Notes: generated by a model not told the origin, from the letters alone. Shown: positions 9,228 to 19,748, numbered from the stretch's first letter. The stretch: DNA of 52,281 nucleotides from Pyrinomonadaceae bacterium (GCA_023717565.1 JAMQPI010000510.1:1-52281); one strand, 5' to 3'. A program made the numbers and translations.

Positions 9228-12200
9228 CGATGGTTTTGGAAGGCGCCGGTTACTCAGGTGGGCCATTGCCGGACTCGTGGGTGTCTGCTTCGGTGTTTCA
9301 GCGTCTGCGCTCGATCCGACCCGGAGCGTGTCCCAATATCTCCACGATTCGTGGGGAACTGAGAGAGGTCTGCCGGGCGAATCTATAACGGCTATCGCAC
9401 AGACTTCCGATGGCTATCTCTGGATTGGGACAGATAAAGGCCTTCTTCGTTTCGACGGCTTCAATTTTCACCAGTTCAAGCGGGCGCGGGATGACGCCTT
9501 CCAGGTTGGTCCTGTGCGAAAACTCCTGGTTGATGGAAATGATAGCCTCTGGATCTTGCTGCAAGACACCCAAGTCTTTCGTTACCACAATGGAAACTTG
9601 GAGCTTATCCTCGGCTGGAGTGAGCACGGCACAACCGCAATGGCACGGGGTACGTCGGGTGCGGTTTTGTTCTCATCATTAGCTGTGGGAACTACCAGCT
9701 ACAGTGACAGTCGCTTTCAAACCCTGTCGTCCGCAGCTCTTCTCGCCGACGCTGCAAGAGTCGCGAACAGCGAAGCTCCCGAGCAGCGAGCAACTCCTTT
9801 CAGTTGGTTCGATCGTCTGGAGGCACTCACCTCGGTGGTGATCTCGATGGCCCAGACTGACGACGGAAAGATTTGGCTTGGCACGGAGCGTCGAGGGCTC
9901 TTCTATCTGCAGGAAGGCCGCGTTTGGAGGGCATCGAATGGAGGGGTTGACACAAAGATTAACTGCCTTCTTCCTCTTCTAAACTCAGAATTATGGGTCG
10001 GAACGGCGAAGGGTGTGCTGAGCTGGAATGGAACAAAACTTACGGTGGCAGGTGTACCATCAGCTCTTCTCAATCTCGATGTACTTTCCATTCTTCGCGA
10101 CCGCGACTCAAACATTTGGGTTGGCACGAGTCGCGGTCTGTTTCGGTACAACGCGCGTGGGGTTTCCTTACTGAGTTTTCAAGAAACCACTGAACCGGTG
10201 ACTGCGCTGTTCGAAGATCGCGAGGGAAACATTTGGATCGGTAGCGCGCGTGGCCTCGAGCGACTGCGAGACAGCGCCTTCGCAACCTACTCGCTCCCTA
10301 ATTTGAAATCGCAGAGTATGGGACCAGTGTACGTTGACTCCAGCGACCGCACTTGGATTGCGCCGGTTGAGGGTGGACTGCGTTGGCTGAAGGAAGACAA
10401 AAGTGAGGTTGTCACTGCCGATGGCATCGCCAACGATGTCGTCTACTCCATCACGGGCACTGACAAGGATGATGTCTGGGTGGGACGGCAACAGGGTGGT
10501 CTCACCCATTTGCAGTACTCCGGCAATTCGTTTACAGCCAAGACCTACACGCAGGCAGACGGACTCGCACAAAACAGCGTGTACGCGCTCTATCGGAGTC
10601 GTGATGGTACCGTCTGGTCCGGGACCCTCAGTCGTGGTGTGAGCCAGCTAAAGAACGGTCGTTTCACGAATTACACCACCGCTGACGGGTTAGCGGCGAA
10701 CACAATATCGTCGATTGCCGAGGGCGCTGACGGCACGATGTGGTTTGGAACTCCGAGCGGCCTTAGCGCACTGACGAAAGACGGCTGGCGAACCTATACG
10801 GTCAGCGAAGGATTGGCGTCTCAGGATGTGAACTGTTTGCTGCAAGACTCAAACGGCGTGCTGTGGATCGGAACCGCCGAAGGCTTGGCCTTCTTCACTG
10901 CCGGGCATCTGAAGGTGCCGCAAGTAGCTCCCGACTTGCTGCACGAACCCATATTTGGACTGGCGGAAGACCAAAATGGGGGACTCTGGGTCGCAACTGC
11001 GGGGCACGTGCTACAGGTGAAATGGGCAAACTTGCTGCGCGGCGCTTTGAGCAAGACAGACATTCGAGAGTATGGAGTTTCGGATGGTTTGTTGAGTACG
11101 GAGGGCGTGAAGCGCTCTCAGTCGGTGGTTGTCGATTCACTGGGGCGAGTTTGGTTTTCGACAAACCGAGGCCTTTCTGTCGTGAATGCTTCGCGTGGAA
11201 CCGACAACTCCGTTCCCGCTCTTGTGCATATCGAAGCTGTCTCGGTAGATGGCAATCCGGTCGATCCACGTGGACCGATCCGGCTTCCCGCGGGCGACCA
11301 CCGAATGACGTTTGGCTACGTGGGGTTGAGCCTTGGCAATTCTGACAGGGTGCGCTACCGCTACATGCTGGAAAACTTTGATCGCGGGTGGAGTCAACCC
11401 GTGACGAATCGGGAAGCCACCTACGGCAGTCTCGGCCCAGGTACCTACCGCTTCCGCGTAATGGCCAGTAACAACAGTGGCGTCTGGAACGAGACTGGCA
11501 CGTACTTCGATTTTGCCATCGCGCCGGCTTATTACCAGACCACCTGGTTCCGAGTGTCGGTCGCAGTCGCGTTTTTGATTCTCGTTGGCGCCGCTTATCA
11601 ACTCAGGCTGCGGCGAGTCGCGGCTATATATAAAGGACGCATGGAAGAGCGCATTCGGGAGAGAGAGCGGATCGCCCGCGACTTACACGACACGCTCTTG
11701 CAAAGTGTTCAGGGCTTAATCCTCAAGTTCGACGCAGCCGCCAAACAAATTCCCGCCGAGGAGCCCGCTCGGCAAGCCATGGAGAACGCACTCGATCGCG
11801 CGGATGAAGTCATGGCCGAAGGCAGGGACCGAGTTAGAAATTTGCGAGATACAGCGGTATCACTCAGCGACTTGCCGACGGCTTTTTCACGTGTCGCGGA
11901 AGAAAGCTCAAAGGATCGCAAGGCGACCTTCAAGACTCTTGTCGAAGGCCGTTCGCGGGATCTAAATCCCATCGTACTGGAAGAATCGTACGCCGTTGGT
12001 CGTGAGGCACTCACTAACGCACTTACCCATTCTGAAGGCCGTAACGTGGAGGCAGAGATCAGGTACGATCGCCAGCAGTTTCGTTTGCGAATTCGCGATG
12101 ACGGGCGAGGAATTGATCCCAAGATCCTCAAAGATGGTGGGCGGCCTGGGCACTTCGGCTTGCAGGGGATGCGAGAACGCGCAACTCGGATCGATGCCCA

Positions 12201-12333
12201 ATTGAATTTGTGGAGCGGCATTGGTACGGGAACCGAAGTGGAACTCGTGGTGCCGGCAAAAACGGCGTATCAGACAACCGACACGAAACCAAAGCGATCA
12301 TGGTTTCGTCGACTAGCCAACACCGATCACTGA
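9157..12333 (+). CDS. Two-component sensor histidine kinase with Reg_prop propeller, Y_Y_Y and HisKA_3/HATPase domains
   Basis: Repeated WIGT..GL.R motifs, Y_Y_Y region (HRMTFGYVGLSLGNSDRVRYRYMLENFDRGW), RIARDLHDTLLQSVQG H-box, GLQGMRERA ATPase region. Start uncertain (TTG 9211 possible). Confidence 0.92.
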   Translation: MRAKKILCRSQARLWLRSLNTCHDDGFGRRRLLRWAIAGLVGVCFGVSASALDPTRSVSQYLHDSWGTERGLPGESITAIAQTSDGYLWIGTDKGLLRFDGFNFHQFKRARDDAFQVGPVRKLLVDGNDSLWILLQDTQVFRYHNGNLELILGWSEHGTTAMARGTSGAVLFSSLAVGTTSYSDSRFQTLSSAALLADAARVANSEAPEQRATPFSWFDRLEALTSVVISMAQTDDGKIWLGTERRGLFYLQEGRVWRASNGGVDTKINCLLPLLNSELWVGTAKGVLSWNGTKLTVAGVPSALLNLDVLSILRDRDSNIWVGTSRGLFRYNARGVSLLSFQETTEPVTALFEDREGNIWIGSARGLERLRDSAFATYSLPNLKSQSMGPVYVDSSDRTWIAPVEGGLRWLKEDKSEVVTADGIANDVVYSITGTDKDDVWVGRQQGGLTHLQYSGNSFTAKTYTQADGLAQNSVYALYRSRDGTVWSGTLSRGVSQLKNGRFTNYTTADGLAANTISSIAEGADGTMWFGTPSGLSALTKDGWRTYTVSEGLASQDVNCLLQDSNGVLWIGTAEGLAFFTAGHLKVPQVAPDLLHEPIFGLAEDQNGGLWVATAGHVLQVKWANLLRGALSKTDIREYGVSDGLLSTEGVKRSQSVVVDSLGRVWFSTNRGLSVVNASRGTDNSVPALVHIEAVSVDGNPVDPRGPIRLPAGDHRMTFGYVGLSLGNSDRVRYRYMLENFDRGWSQPVTNREATYGSLGPGTYRFRVMASNNSGVWNETGTYFDFAIAPAYYQTTWFRVSVAVAFLILVGAAYQLRLRRVAAIYKGRMEERIRERERIARDLHDTLLQSVQGLILKFDAAAKQIPAEEPARQAMENALDRADEVMAEGRDRVRNLRDTAVSLSDLPTAFSRVAEESSKDRKATFKTLVEGRSRDLNPIVLEESYAVGREALTNALTHSEGRNVEAEIRYDRQQFRLRIRDDGRGIDPKILKDGGRPGHFGLQGMRERATRIDAQLNLWSGIGTGTEVELVVPAKTAYQTTDTKPKRSWFRRLANTDH

Positions 12334-12340
12334 ACGTCGA

Positions 12341-12970
12341 TCAGATTTCAATTATGCCGCGTTTCAAAGCAATAGTTACTGCGTGAGTGCGATCGTTTGC
12401 ATTGAGCTTTGAAAGGATGTTCTTCATGTGGGCCTTGACCGTTTCCTCGGATATCTCGAGGCGCACGGCAATTAGCTTGTTGGCATTGCCTTCGGCCACT
12501 TGCTTCAAAACTTCGATTTCGCGGTTCGTTAAAACGTCATCCATGTGGTGCTCGGCCATTTCAACCGCGATTTCGGGAGGAATTCTTTTCCTGCCTCCGT
12601 GGACGCTGCGAATGGTTTCCACCAATTCCTTCCGCAGCATATTCTTAAGTAAGTATCCGAATGCTCCGGCTTCGAATGCGCGTGTCGCCTGGGTGTCACC
12701 ACTATAGGTCGTTAGAACAATTATTCGCGCATCAGGAAAATCTTTGCGTATGGTTTGTATGGCTTCGATGCCATTCATCTGCGGCATCTGTATATCCATC
12801 AGGGTTACATCTGGACGGTGCAGGCGAAACTTCTCGATCGCTTCGCGGCCGTTACTGGCTTCAGCAACTAGAACTAAGTCCTTTTCGGCTCCTAGTACGG
12901 CAGCAATTCCTTCACGCAGAATCGGATGATCATCGACTGTCAAGATTCGAATTGGACTGTTGCCGTTCAT
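12341..12970 (-). CDS. NarL/FixJ (LuxR-type) response regulator
   Basis: Receiver DDHPILREG...DVTLMDIQMP and C-terminal LTNREIEVLKQVAEGNANKLIAVRLEISEETVKAHMKNILSKL. Confidence 0.95.
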   Translation of the reverse strand: MNGNSPIRILTVDDHPILREGIAAVLGAEKDLVLVAEASNGREAIEKFRLHRPDVTLMDIQMPQMNGIEAIQTIRKDFPDARIIVLTTYSGDTQATRAFEAGAFGYLLKNMLRKELVETIRSVHGGRKRIPPEIAVEMAEHHMDDVLTNREIEVLKQVAEGNANKLIAVRLEISEETVKAHMKNILSKLNANDRTHAVTIALKRGIIEI

Positions 12971-13224
12971 TCAGGAGCAAATTATATGCTTGTTTTACTG
13001 CGAACTAAAGACTTCGTTGTTGAATCAACCACTTCGCACGATAGGAAACAAGACCACCTCCCAAACGAGTTGTTGACTAGATAGTTGAGGTATCCGAATT
13101 CAGCAAAACGGCAGTGTCGGAGTTTCTAATTCAGTTCGTGTGCGCCTGCAACCTGGCGACACTTTGGGAGGAAGTCGCGATCTACACTCGGTCAACCCAC
13201 AACCGTCACACTTGATGCGTTGTG

Positions 13225-13416
13225 AAGGAGGATTTGAGATCTTGAACCGGTTCCAAGCTTGGCAGCTGCGCCTGAAGGACCAAAGACTGGTCCGCGCGAC
13301 TCCGTGTGAGTCGATTCAATCGCTTGTTTTTCCTCAGCCGCAACCCGTTGCCGTCGACCGCGAAACGTTCGCTTTCGGAAACGATAAGCGAGGCTTTCCG
13401 TCAGTCGCTGTATCAT
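13225..13416 (-). pseudogene. Decayed fragment of the 3' end of the sigma-54 regulator gene
   Basis: [33 protein letters not shown] matches [33 protein letters not shown] of 14574..15875; nucleotide similarity continues into GTCGACCGCGAAACGTTCGCTTTCGGAAACGAT after an internal gap of about 55 nt. Confidence 0.8.
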
Positions 13417-13439
13417 TTCTCAGTAGAGATTGTTGTCCT

Positions 13440-14522
13440 TCAGCCCCGCTTAATAATGAAGACTGTTTTGTCGTCAATGTGGTCCTCTTCTCCAATCTGC
13501 CGCAAATGCTCGTCGTCTTTGGTGGCGTGTTCCATCAACGCATTGCAGATGTCTTTTGCTGACTTCGAATAGTTCTCCCGCATCACAGTTTCGAGGTGTT
13601 GGCGTTCTTCATCATCGCTGCCATCATAGACGCCGTCGGTATAGAGGAAAAGAATGTCGCCTGGGCTCATCAGCGTAATTTCGGCAACGTCGGACGAGTT
13701 AGCCGGCCTGGCCCGAAATTGCATTGAGAAATAACGCTTACGGTCCGGATGATCAGCAGGGATCTGTAGGCCCAACGGCAGGAATTGCACCATTCTATCT
13801 TTGTCCAACTCGACGAACTTACGATATTCAGCAGAGAATACCAGCGGCGGCGGGTGTCCAAAATTTACAAATCGGAAATAGCCGTAGGGATGGACTTCGC
13901 CATAAAGCATAATCGCAATCTCGCGCGCATTTTCTCTCTGACTTATCCCCAGTGCGTTACGAGCCGTGACCGAATGCGCTAAACGCAGGTTGAGGTTTTC
14001 AAACAACTCCGGCGTAGTCCTTCCGTGCTGGTCAAGCTCGGAGAGCATCAAAGCATGAAATGTATCGTGTACAGTCGAGGCAATTTTCGCTGCAATAATT
14101 CCGTGTCCCTGGGCGTCCACCAGGAGAACTCCTGCCGTACTAAAGAGCTCGTGGAGGGCTTCGGCTACCCTGACTTGTTCCGAGCTTCGTGCATCTCTGT
14201 ATTCGGCTTCCATTTCGGACTTATGATCCGGCCTGGACCTTAACCATTCCACATGATCGTCTACTGAATTACGCGGCGGTGCGCCTGGCGGGAGCGGATT
14301 AAGAAATTCCTTCGATGACTTTAACGCCTGCCGAATGCGTGCCTCGACGTCATAACGCTGCTGGAAGTTTATGTATTCAAATAGGTCCCCGCCGACCCTT
14401 CCGGCAGGAACAGCCTTCCCGTACATTTCGATGCCGGAGAGATGTGGAATCGCCCCTTCCACCGGCATGAGACGTTCACTCAAGTATTCATCGATACTCA
14501 GATCCGTTTGCCCTGTGGTCAT
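13440..14522 (-). CDS. PP2C-type SpoIIE-like serine phosphatase
   Basis: GRVGGDLFEYI, VLLVDAQGHGIIAAKIAS, VNFGHPPPLVFS, SPGDILFLYTDGVYD, DDKTVFIIKR motifs. Confidence 0.92.
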   Translation of the reverse strand: MTTGQTDLSIDEYLSERLMPVEGAIPHLSGIEMYGKAVPAGRVGGDLFEYINFQQRYDVEARIRQALKSSKEFLNPLPPGAPPRNSVDDHVEWLRSRPDHKSEMEAEYRDARSSEQVRVAEALHELFSTAGVLLVDAQGHGIIAAKIASTVHDTFHALMLSELDQHGRTTPELFENLNLRLAHSVTARNALGISQRENAREIAIMLYGEVHPYGYFRFVNFGHPPPLVFSAEYRKFVELDKDRMVQFLPLGLQIPADHPDRKRYFSMQFRARPANSSDVAEITLMSPGDILFLYTDGVYDGSDDEERQHLETVMRENYSKSAKDICNALMEHATKDDEHLRQIGEEDHIDDKTVFIIKRG

Positions 14523-14573
14523 TTTCAGGATTTTGTACTCCGTTCAATCACAGCGGTCAGACTTAATTTCTTG

Positions 14574-15866
14574 TTAGGACGGATTGGAGAGTTTGAAACG
14601 ATTCTTGTTGATCTTGAGAGTTTTGATTTTCGACTCCAAGGTAGATCGTGCGATACCAAGCTTTGCAGCTGCGCCCGAAGGACCGAAAACTCGTCCGTGG
14701 GACTCCGTGAGAGCCGTCTCAATTGCTTGTTTCTCTTCAGCGGCAACCCGTTGCCGAAGCTCACGCTCGCTCGTTGGCGATGTGCGCAACGGTTGCCGCG
14801 AAAGCCAACTCTCATCGACCGAGAAACTTTCGCCTTCGGAAACGATGACAGAACGCTCAACAACGTTCTGCAGTTCGCGAATGTTACCGGGCCAGGCGTA
14901 TTGCTCAAACAAAGTGCGGGTTTCTTTGTTTATCTTCCTGATATTCTTTCCTTCTTTTCGGGCGTAGCGATCGATGAAGTATTGCACCAGCATCGGAACG
15001 TCTTCTCGACGCTCTCGCAACGGAGGCATCTCAATGGGAAACACATTCAGGCGGTAGAAAAGATCCTCCCGAAATGCGCCGGCAGCTATTGTCTCTGGCA
15101 AGTTACGGTTCGTCGCGCCTATCACTCTCACGTTTGCCTTGATCGACCTGTTCCCGCCGACACGCTCAAATTCGTGTTCCTGAAGCACACGTAGGAGGGC
15201 GACCTGAGTCTCTGGTGGAAGTTCGCCAACTTCATCAAGGAATATTGTGCCTCCTTCAGCCAATTCGAAACGGCCGAGCCGGCGTTGAGTCGCCCCGGTG
15301 AATGCACCCTTCTCGTGACCGAATAACTCCGACGGAATCAATGAGGGCGGAATGGCCGCACAATTCACGCTCACGAACGCGCGTTCGGAGCGCTTTGATG
15401 CCTTGTGAATGGCGCGCGCAATCAGCTCTTTGCCTGTGCCCGTCTCTCCGGTGATTAGTACGGTTGAGTCTGTCGGGGCCACTTTTGCCACTCGAACGAG
15501 GACCTGTTGCAAAGCAGGCGAGTTGCCGACGATCTCTTCAAACATCGAGGTCTTGATTATCTCTTCACGCAGCGCAATGTTCTCTTTTTGTAGTTCTTCT
15601 TCGGCACGTTTCCGATCCTCGATATCAGTCCCGGTGCCAATCCATCGTGTTATGTCTCCCCGTTCATCTCTGAGCGGAGCGAAGCGGACAAGAAAACAGC
15701 GAAACTGCCCGTCATGTCTCAGCAACCGAGCCCCGTGCTCAAACGGCTGACCCTCGAGAAATCCCTTCTTCCTTTCACTAACAAAATGTTCACGATCCTC
15801 CGGATGAACCAGATCAAGTCGAGACCCAGGCCATGAATGGGTGGCTTCGGGCTGACCCGCATCGGC
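14574..15866 (-). CDS. Sigma-54-dependent transcriptional regulator (partial PAS + AAA+ + Fis HTH)
   Basis: [43 protein letters not shown]-terminal [28 protein letters not shown]-type start lies a few codons after an in-frame TAA; PAS N-terminal half missing. Exact start is uncertain (ORF track gives 15875). Confidence 0.9.
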   Translation of the reverse strand, partial: ADAGQPEATHSWPGSRLDLVHPEDREHFVSERKKGFLEGQPFEHGARLLRHDGQFRCFLVRFAPLRDERGDITRWIGTGTDIEDRKRAEEELQKENIALREEIIKTSMFEEIVGNSPALQQVLVRVAKVAPTDSTVLITGETGTGKELIARAIHKASKRSERAFVSVNCAAIPPSLIPSELFGHEKGAFTGATQRRLGRFELAEGGTIFLDEVGELPPETQVALLRVLQEHEFERVGGNRSIKANVRVIGATNRNLPETIAAGAFREDLFYRLNVFPIEMPPLRERREDVPMLVQYFIDRYARKEGKNIRKINKETRTLFEQYAWPGNIRELQNVVERSVIVSEGESFSVDESWLSRQPLRTSPTSERELRQRVAAEEKQAIETALTESHGRVFGPSGAAAKLGIARSTLESKIKTLKINKNRFKLSNPS

Positions 15867-15924
15867 TCGCCACACGGCGTTGCCGAAATTTTACTTCTTC
15901 GTGGATGTGATGCCCATTCCGTCC

Positions 15925-18462
15925 CTACTTCTTCACAAACGTGATCCTCGTGCCGAACTGCCGGCCCACGCCATTGTAAAAGCCCCCGAAGTTATCACTG
16001 GCCAAGTTGTTCTGAAAATCGCGCGGATTGAAATGATTCGTGAGATTGAAGATCTTAAGACCGAGTTCCACTCGATACTTATTGAATCTGCCCGGCAGAC
16101 TAACAGTCCTCAGAATTTGCAAATCGAGCGAGGCGAAGTTTGGAAACCGGCCGGCGCGGTTTCGGGGTCCCACAAAATTGCGGTTCTCATCGATGATCGA
16201 ATAAGGAAAGCCGGTGCGGATATCCAGCACTGGAATGAGCGTGATTCGATATGGGACGTGTACTTCACCATGAAAGAGAAAACGATTCGGCACGTCCCAG
16301 GGTAAGCGCGAGCGCTCATTTGCCTGGATGATTGGGTTCTGAAAATTACTGAAATAAGAATTGAAGTCGTTCAATTCTCCTTGCGATGAAGAACGCACAT
16401 AGGAAGCCGCAAACTCATCGTTCTCACGGAACTTGTAGCGTGCGGTAATCTCCAACTCCCGGTAACGAGAGCTGCCAGAATTGTCCAAACCAATAATGAT
16501 TCCCCTGGCTGCGGACTCGATTGGGTTCAGGATAAATTCACGCCGGGCCTGCCGCTGCTGGTAACCGACCCTAACGAACAGGTTCTTTAGCCACTCGCGA
16601 TCGAACTCGATGTTCCAGTTTACGCTGCGTGGCGTGCGGAGCTTCGCGCCGGTAAACTCAAAACGCTGCAGATCAGGCAAACCAATCGGGTGCAAGCCAT
16701 CCGCTCCAAAATGAGTAAGAGTGCGATCTTGCAATTGATCAAAAGTTGCCACATTCAGGTTGATATCGTCATAAAAGATGCCGATGCCCCCGCGGATAAT
16801 GGTGCGTCCGTCGACTACCGGTAGAAATGCAAACCCGACGCGCGGAGAGATATCGTTTTCGCGCAGGATGTTGTCGCGGTCATAGCGAACGCCATAATCG
16901 ATCGTCAGGCGCCGGTTCACCGTCCACTTGTCCTGAAAGTAAGCGAGAACTTGCGTCTTGTTACGGCTGAGCACGCCGTTGCCTTCATAATCGAACTGTT
17001 GGCTCCGAGTGCCGTCAGCCCTCAGAATCCGCACTGTACTGCTAGTATTGCGACCACTGAAAGTAACGTAACTGACTCCACCGCCCACCTTAATGAAATG
17101 CGAGCCCGCGAAATTCGGCCCGTTAAAACTGTAGGTTTCCAGCGCTTGGTATCGCTTAGTGCGCCGTGCCTGCCGGTTGAAGAAGCTCCCTGAATTCTGG
17201 TCCGGCGCAAAATTCATCGGCGCTATGCCTGAGTTGGGAAAGACATCAGCATCGAACTGCTTAATGCTGAAGGAAGACTCCAGCACTGATTTGTTGTTTA
17301 TTATCCTCCGCTCGTTGATTGCGACCAGGAAGCCGCGCTGCTTGAAATTCGGCGTCACTTCCTGATGGTTGAAGGTATTCAGCCCGACGTGCCGCAGCTT
17401 TTCCGGAAATAAGGAGACTGTCGCCGTCAAATGATCCTTGCCGCCGATTTCCCAATCGAGTTGGGTCAGAGAGTCGAAGCTTTCGAGATCTGTATCGCGG
17501 CTCAACGGTGGCAGATTCTCTACGGGTGTGCGAATAAAGCGATATTCGAATGACTGGAAAAACTTCAACTTGTCCTTAATGATGGGACCGCTAAACGTTA
17601 CCCGCGGCGTGAAAGCTCCGATACCGACAAATGAATCACCGCGACGTCGCAACCTTGGGAAAAAACTGGTTGCATTGGCGCGGAACTTGTCTGATCCCGA
17701 TCTTGTTTGCACCGAAGTGACTCCGCTGGTGAATTCCCCGTACTCAGCCGCGTAGGGATTGGTCAAAACCTCAACGGATTGGACTGCTTCGATCGGCAGG
17801 TTAATCGCCGACTCGCCGGTCACCGGATCATTTACATTCGCGCTGTCAACGATCATCCCGCTCTGGCTGGAACGGGCCCCTTTCAGGTTAATCAAACCAT
17901 CGGGTCCCCTTACGACTCCGGGAACCAGCGGAATAGCATCCTGAAATCGCTCGTTCACCAGCGGCAAAGTCTCGAGCTTGTTCTGATTGAATGAAACGGG
18001 CGGAGCAGTGTCGTTAGTGTTCAAACCATCACCGTCCTCCACAACCGTAACCGTGGCCGCAACGTCTGCGACCTCAAGGGCAATATCCTTCGTCGTTGCG
18101 GCCGCGCCATCTATCCTGACCGTTTCGGTATGCTCCTTGAAACCGTTAAGAGTCACGTTCAGCGTGTAGACTCCCGGGGCGAGATCGGTAAACTTGTACT
18201 CGCCTTGATCGTTTGTGACCGTCGAGCGCGCAGTCTGCGCTCTGAAGGTTGATGTCAGGTTCAAGCTCGCACCGGGCAATCTCTCGCCTGAGCCAGTGCC
18301 GGAACTGACACTTAGTGATCCTTGCAGAACGCTCGTCTGAGCCAAAGCAACTTGCATGGACGCCGACAATAGCCCAACCAACAGAATGAAACTGAACATC
18401 CAGCGCCGGCCGGTGCCGGGATGGAGCCTCGAGGCTAGTTGTAACTGTTTCTGATATGACAC
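15925..18462 (-). CDS. TonB-dependent receptor-like outer membrane protein with N-terminal carboxypeptidase-regulatory-like domain
   Basis: DQGEYKFTDLAPGVYTLNVTLNGFKEHTETV domain, plug region (LPLVNERFQDAIPLVPGV...GARSSQSGMIVDSANVNDPVTG), beta-barrel ending in RITFVKK. Confidence 0.9.
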   Translation of the reverse strand: MSYQKQLQLASRLHPGTGRRWMFSFILLVGLLSASMQVALAQTSVLQGSLSVSSGTGSGERLPGASLNLTSTFRAQTARSTVTNDQGEYKFTDLAPGVYTLNVTLNGFKEHTETVRIDGAAATTKDIALEVADVAATVTVVEDGDGLNTNDTAPPVSFNQNKLETLPLVNERFQDAIPLVPGVVRGPDGLINLKGARSSQSGMIVDSANVNDPVTGESAINLPIEAVQSVEVLTNPYAAEYGEFTSGVTSVQTRSGSDKFRANATSFFPRLRRRGDSFVGIGAFTPRVTFSGPIIKDKLKFFQSFEYRFIRTPVENLPPLSRDTDLESFDSLTQLDWEIGGKDHLTATVSLFPEKLRHVGLNTFNHQEVTPNFKQRGFLVAINERRIINNKSVLESSFSIKQFDADVFPNSGIAPMNFAPDQNSGSFFNRQARRTKRYQALETYSFNGPNFAGSHFIKVGGGVSYVTFSGRNTSSTVRILRADGTRSQQFDYEGNGVLSRNKTQVLAYFQDKWTVNRRLTIDYGVRYDRDNILRENDISPRVGFAFLPVVDGRTIIRGGIGIFYDDINLNVATFDQLQDRTLTHFGADGLHPIGLPDLQRFEFTGAKLRTPRSVNWNIEFDREWLKNLFVRVGYQQRQARREFILNPIESAARGIIIGLDNSGSSRYRELEITARYKFRENDEFAASYVRSSSQGELNDFNSYFSNFQNPIIQANERSRLPWDVPNRFLFHGEVHVPYRITLIPVLDIRTGFPYSIIDENRNFVGPRNRAGRFPNFASLDLQILRTVSLPGRFNKYRVELGLKIFNLTNHFNPRDFQNNLASDNFGGFYNGVGRQFGTRITFVKK

Positions 18463-18512
18463 TTTTTGTTTGCTCCTAAATCTCCGTCTTCTCAGTTGCG
18501 TATCGACAGTTG

Positions 18513-19580
18513 TTAGGGCTGCCGAGACACTTGCGTCTGTTGTCCGCCTGCCTGCGGAGCGATTCCTTTATTGACCAGGACCCTAATCTCGGCGCGACGA
18601 TTCAGAGACCGACCCAGTCTGGTGTTGTTCGCCGCGACCGGATTTGATGAACCGTAACCAAAAGGTTGGACCACTCGGTAAGGTGGTACACCGTGTTTGG
18701 TCACAAGGTAGTCAATAACAGCTTTGGCTCTACGTTCACTGAGCGAGGCGTTTCTTGCCGTTCGGCCGGTTGAATCGGCATAACCCTCAACTGCGACTAG
18801 CCAGCCATTCAGGTTCTCACTCACAACGTCTGCCACCGCATCGATCTCTGCCTTAGCTGCTGGAGAAAGACGAGCGCTTCCGTTCTTAAAGTGCACCGCA
18901 ATTGTTGCTAAGACCTCGTAATCATCGAGCACGTTGATCCGTGTATTCGCTGTGGTTGCGTCCGCCTCGGCCTGGTCAGCCGTTGACTGCGCATTTGCTG
19001 CAGCGGCTGTAGCCGCATTTGCGACGCCACTTACCTCGTCAACTTGCCCTGAGAGTCTTTGCCCATTTTGCTCAGCCTCACCAATGCGTTGTTGATTGTT
19101 TTCGGCCAGCGCCTGCGTTGAATTGGCCAAGCTCTCGACTGGGTCCACGCGCGACTCGAGTGCCTGAGCTGTTCTCAGATCCTCTTCGTCGAAGCGAATG
19201 TTCGTCGCTACAAGTTGGCCATCACCGTTCCCTCGTCCCTCTGCTTCCAGCCTCAGACCGCGCACGATTTCAGTTGCATTGGAAGATCGGTCAGCCCGAA
19301 AGAAGCCTTTGCGCACTAACCTGATTTTTGTTTTTTCCGTTGTGACGACGGTCGTTTCCGAGCCGCTTGAATCACGAATGGTGATTTTGTCGCCATTGCG
19401 ATTGATGACGATGCCGGTGGCCTTCGCCTTGTTTCCATCAGCAATCGCGGTAGTATCCGGCGCCTTTGATACACTGGGCTCCGCAGTCAATGCGGCGCTG
19501 TCCTGGCCTAGCACAAGGCCGGAACAGGCGAGTGTGATCGCCAATGCGACCAACAGAATTTGTGTGTTCTTACTTTTCAT
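18513..19580 (-). CDS. OmpA family protein with N-terminal DUF5666-like beta domain and coiled-coil linker
   Basis: C-terminal OmpA motif VAVEGYADSTGRTARNASLSERRAKAVIDYLVTKHGVPPYRVVQPFGYGSSNPVAANNTRLGRSLNRRAEIRV; signal peptide. Confidence 0.9.
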   Translation of the reverse strand: MKSKNTQILLVALAITLACSGLVLGQDSAALTAEPSVSKAPDTTAIADGNKAKATGIVINRNGDKITIRDSSGSETTVVTTEKTKIRLVRKGFFRADRSSNATEIVRGLRLEAEGRGNGDGQLVATNIRFDEEDLRTAQALESRVDPVESLANSTQALAENNQQRIGEAEQNGQRLSGQVDEVSGVANAATAAAANAQSTADQAEADATTANTRINVLDDYEVLATIAVHFKNGSARLSPAAKAEIDAVADVVSENLNGWLVAVEGYADSTGRTARNASLSERRAKAVIDYLVTKHGVPPYRVVQPFGYGSSNPVAANNTRLGRSLNRRAEIRVLVNKGIAPQAGGQQTQVSRQP

Positions 19581-19748
19581 CTAACTAGCACTCCTCTTGC
19601 TATCTTTCTTCACTCGCGCTTCATCTGTTCTCACCGCGTGTGAAACAAGAGTCGCGCTTCTTAGTTAGTGGATTTTACGTGGAAAGGTGAGAGCTGTTTT
19701 CCGGATTCCTGCTGGAATGTTCTTACTTTTGTGCTTATGCGTGGACTA

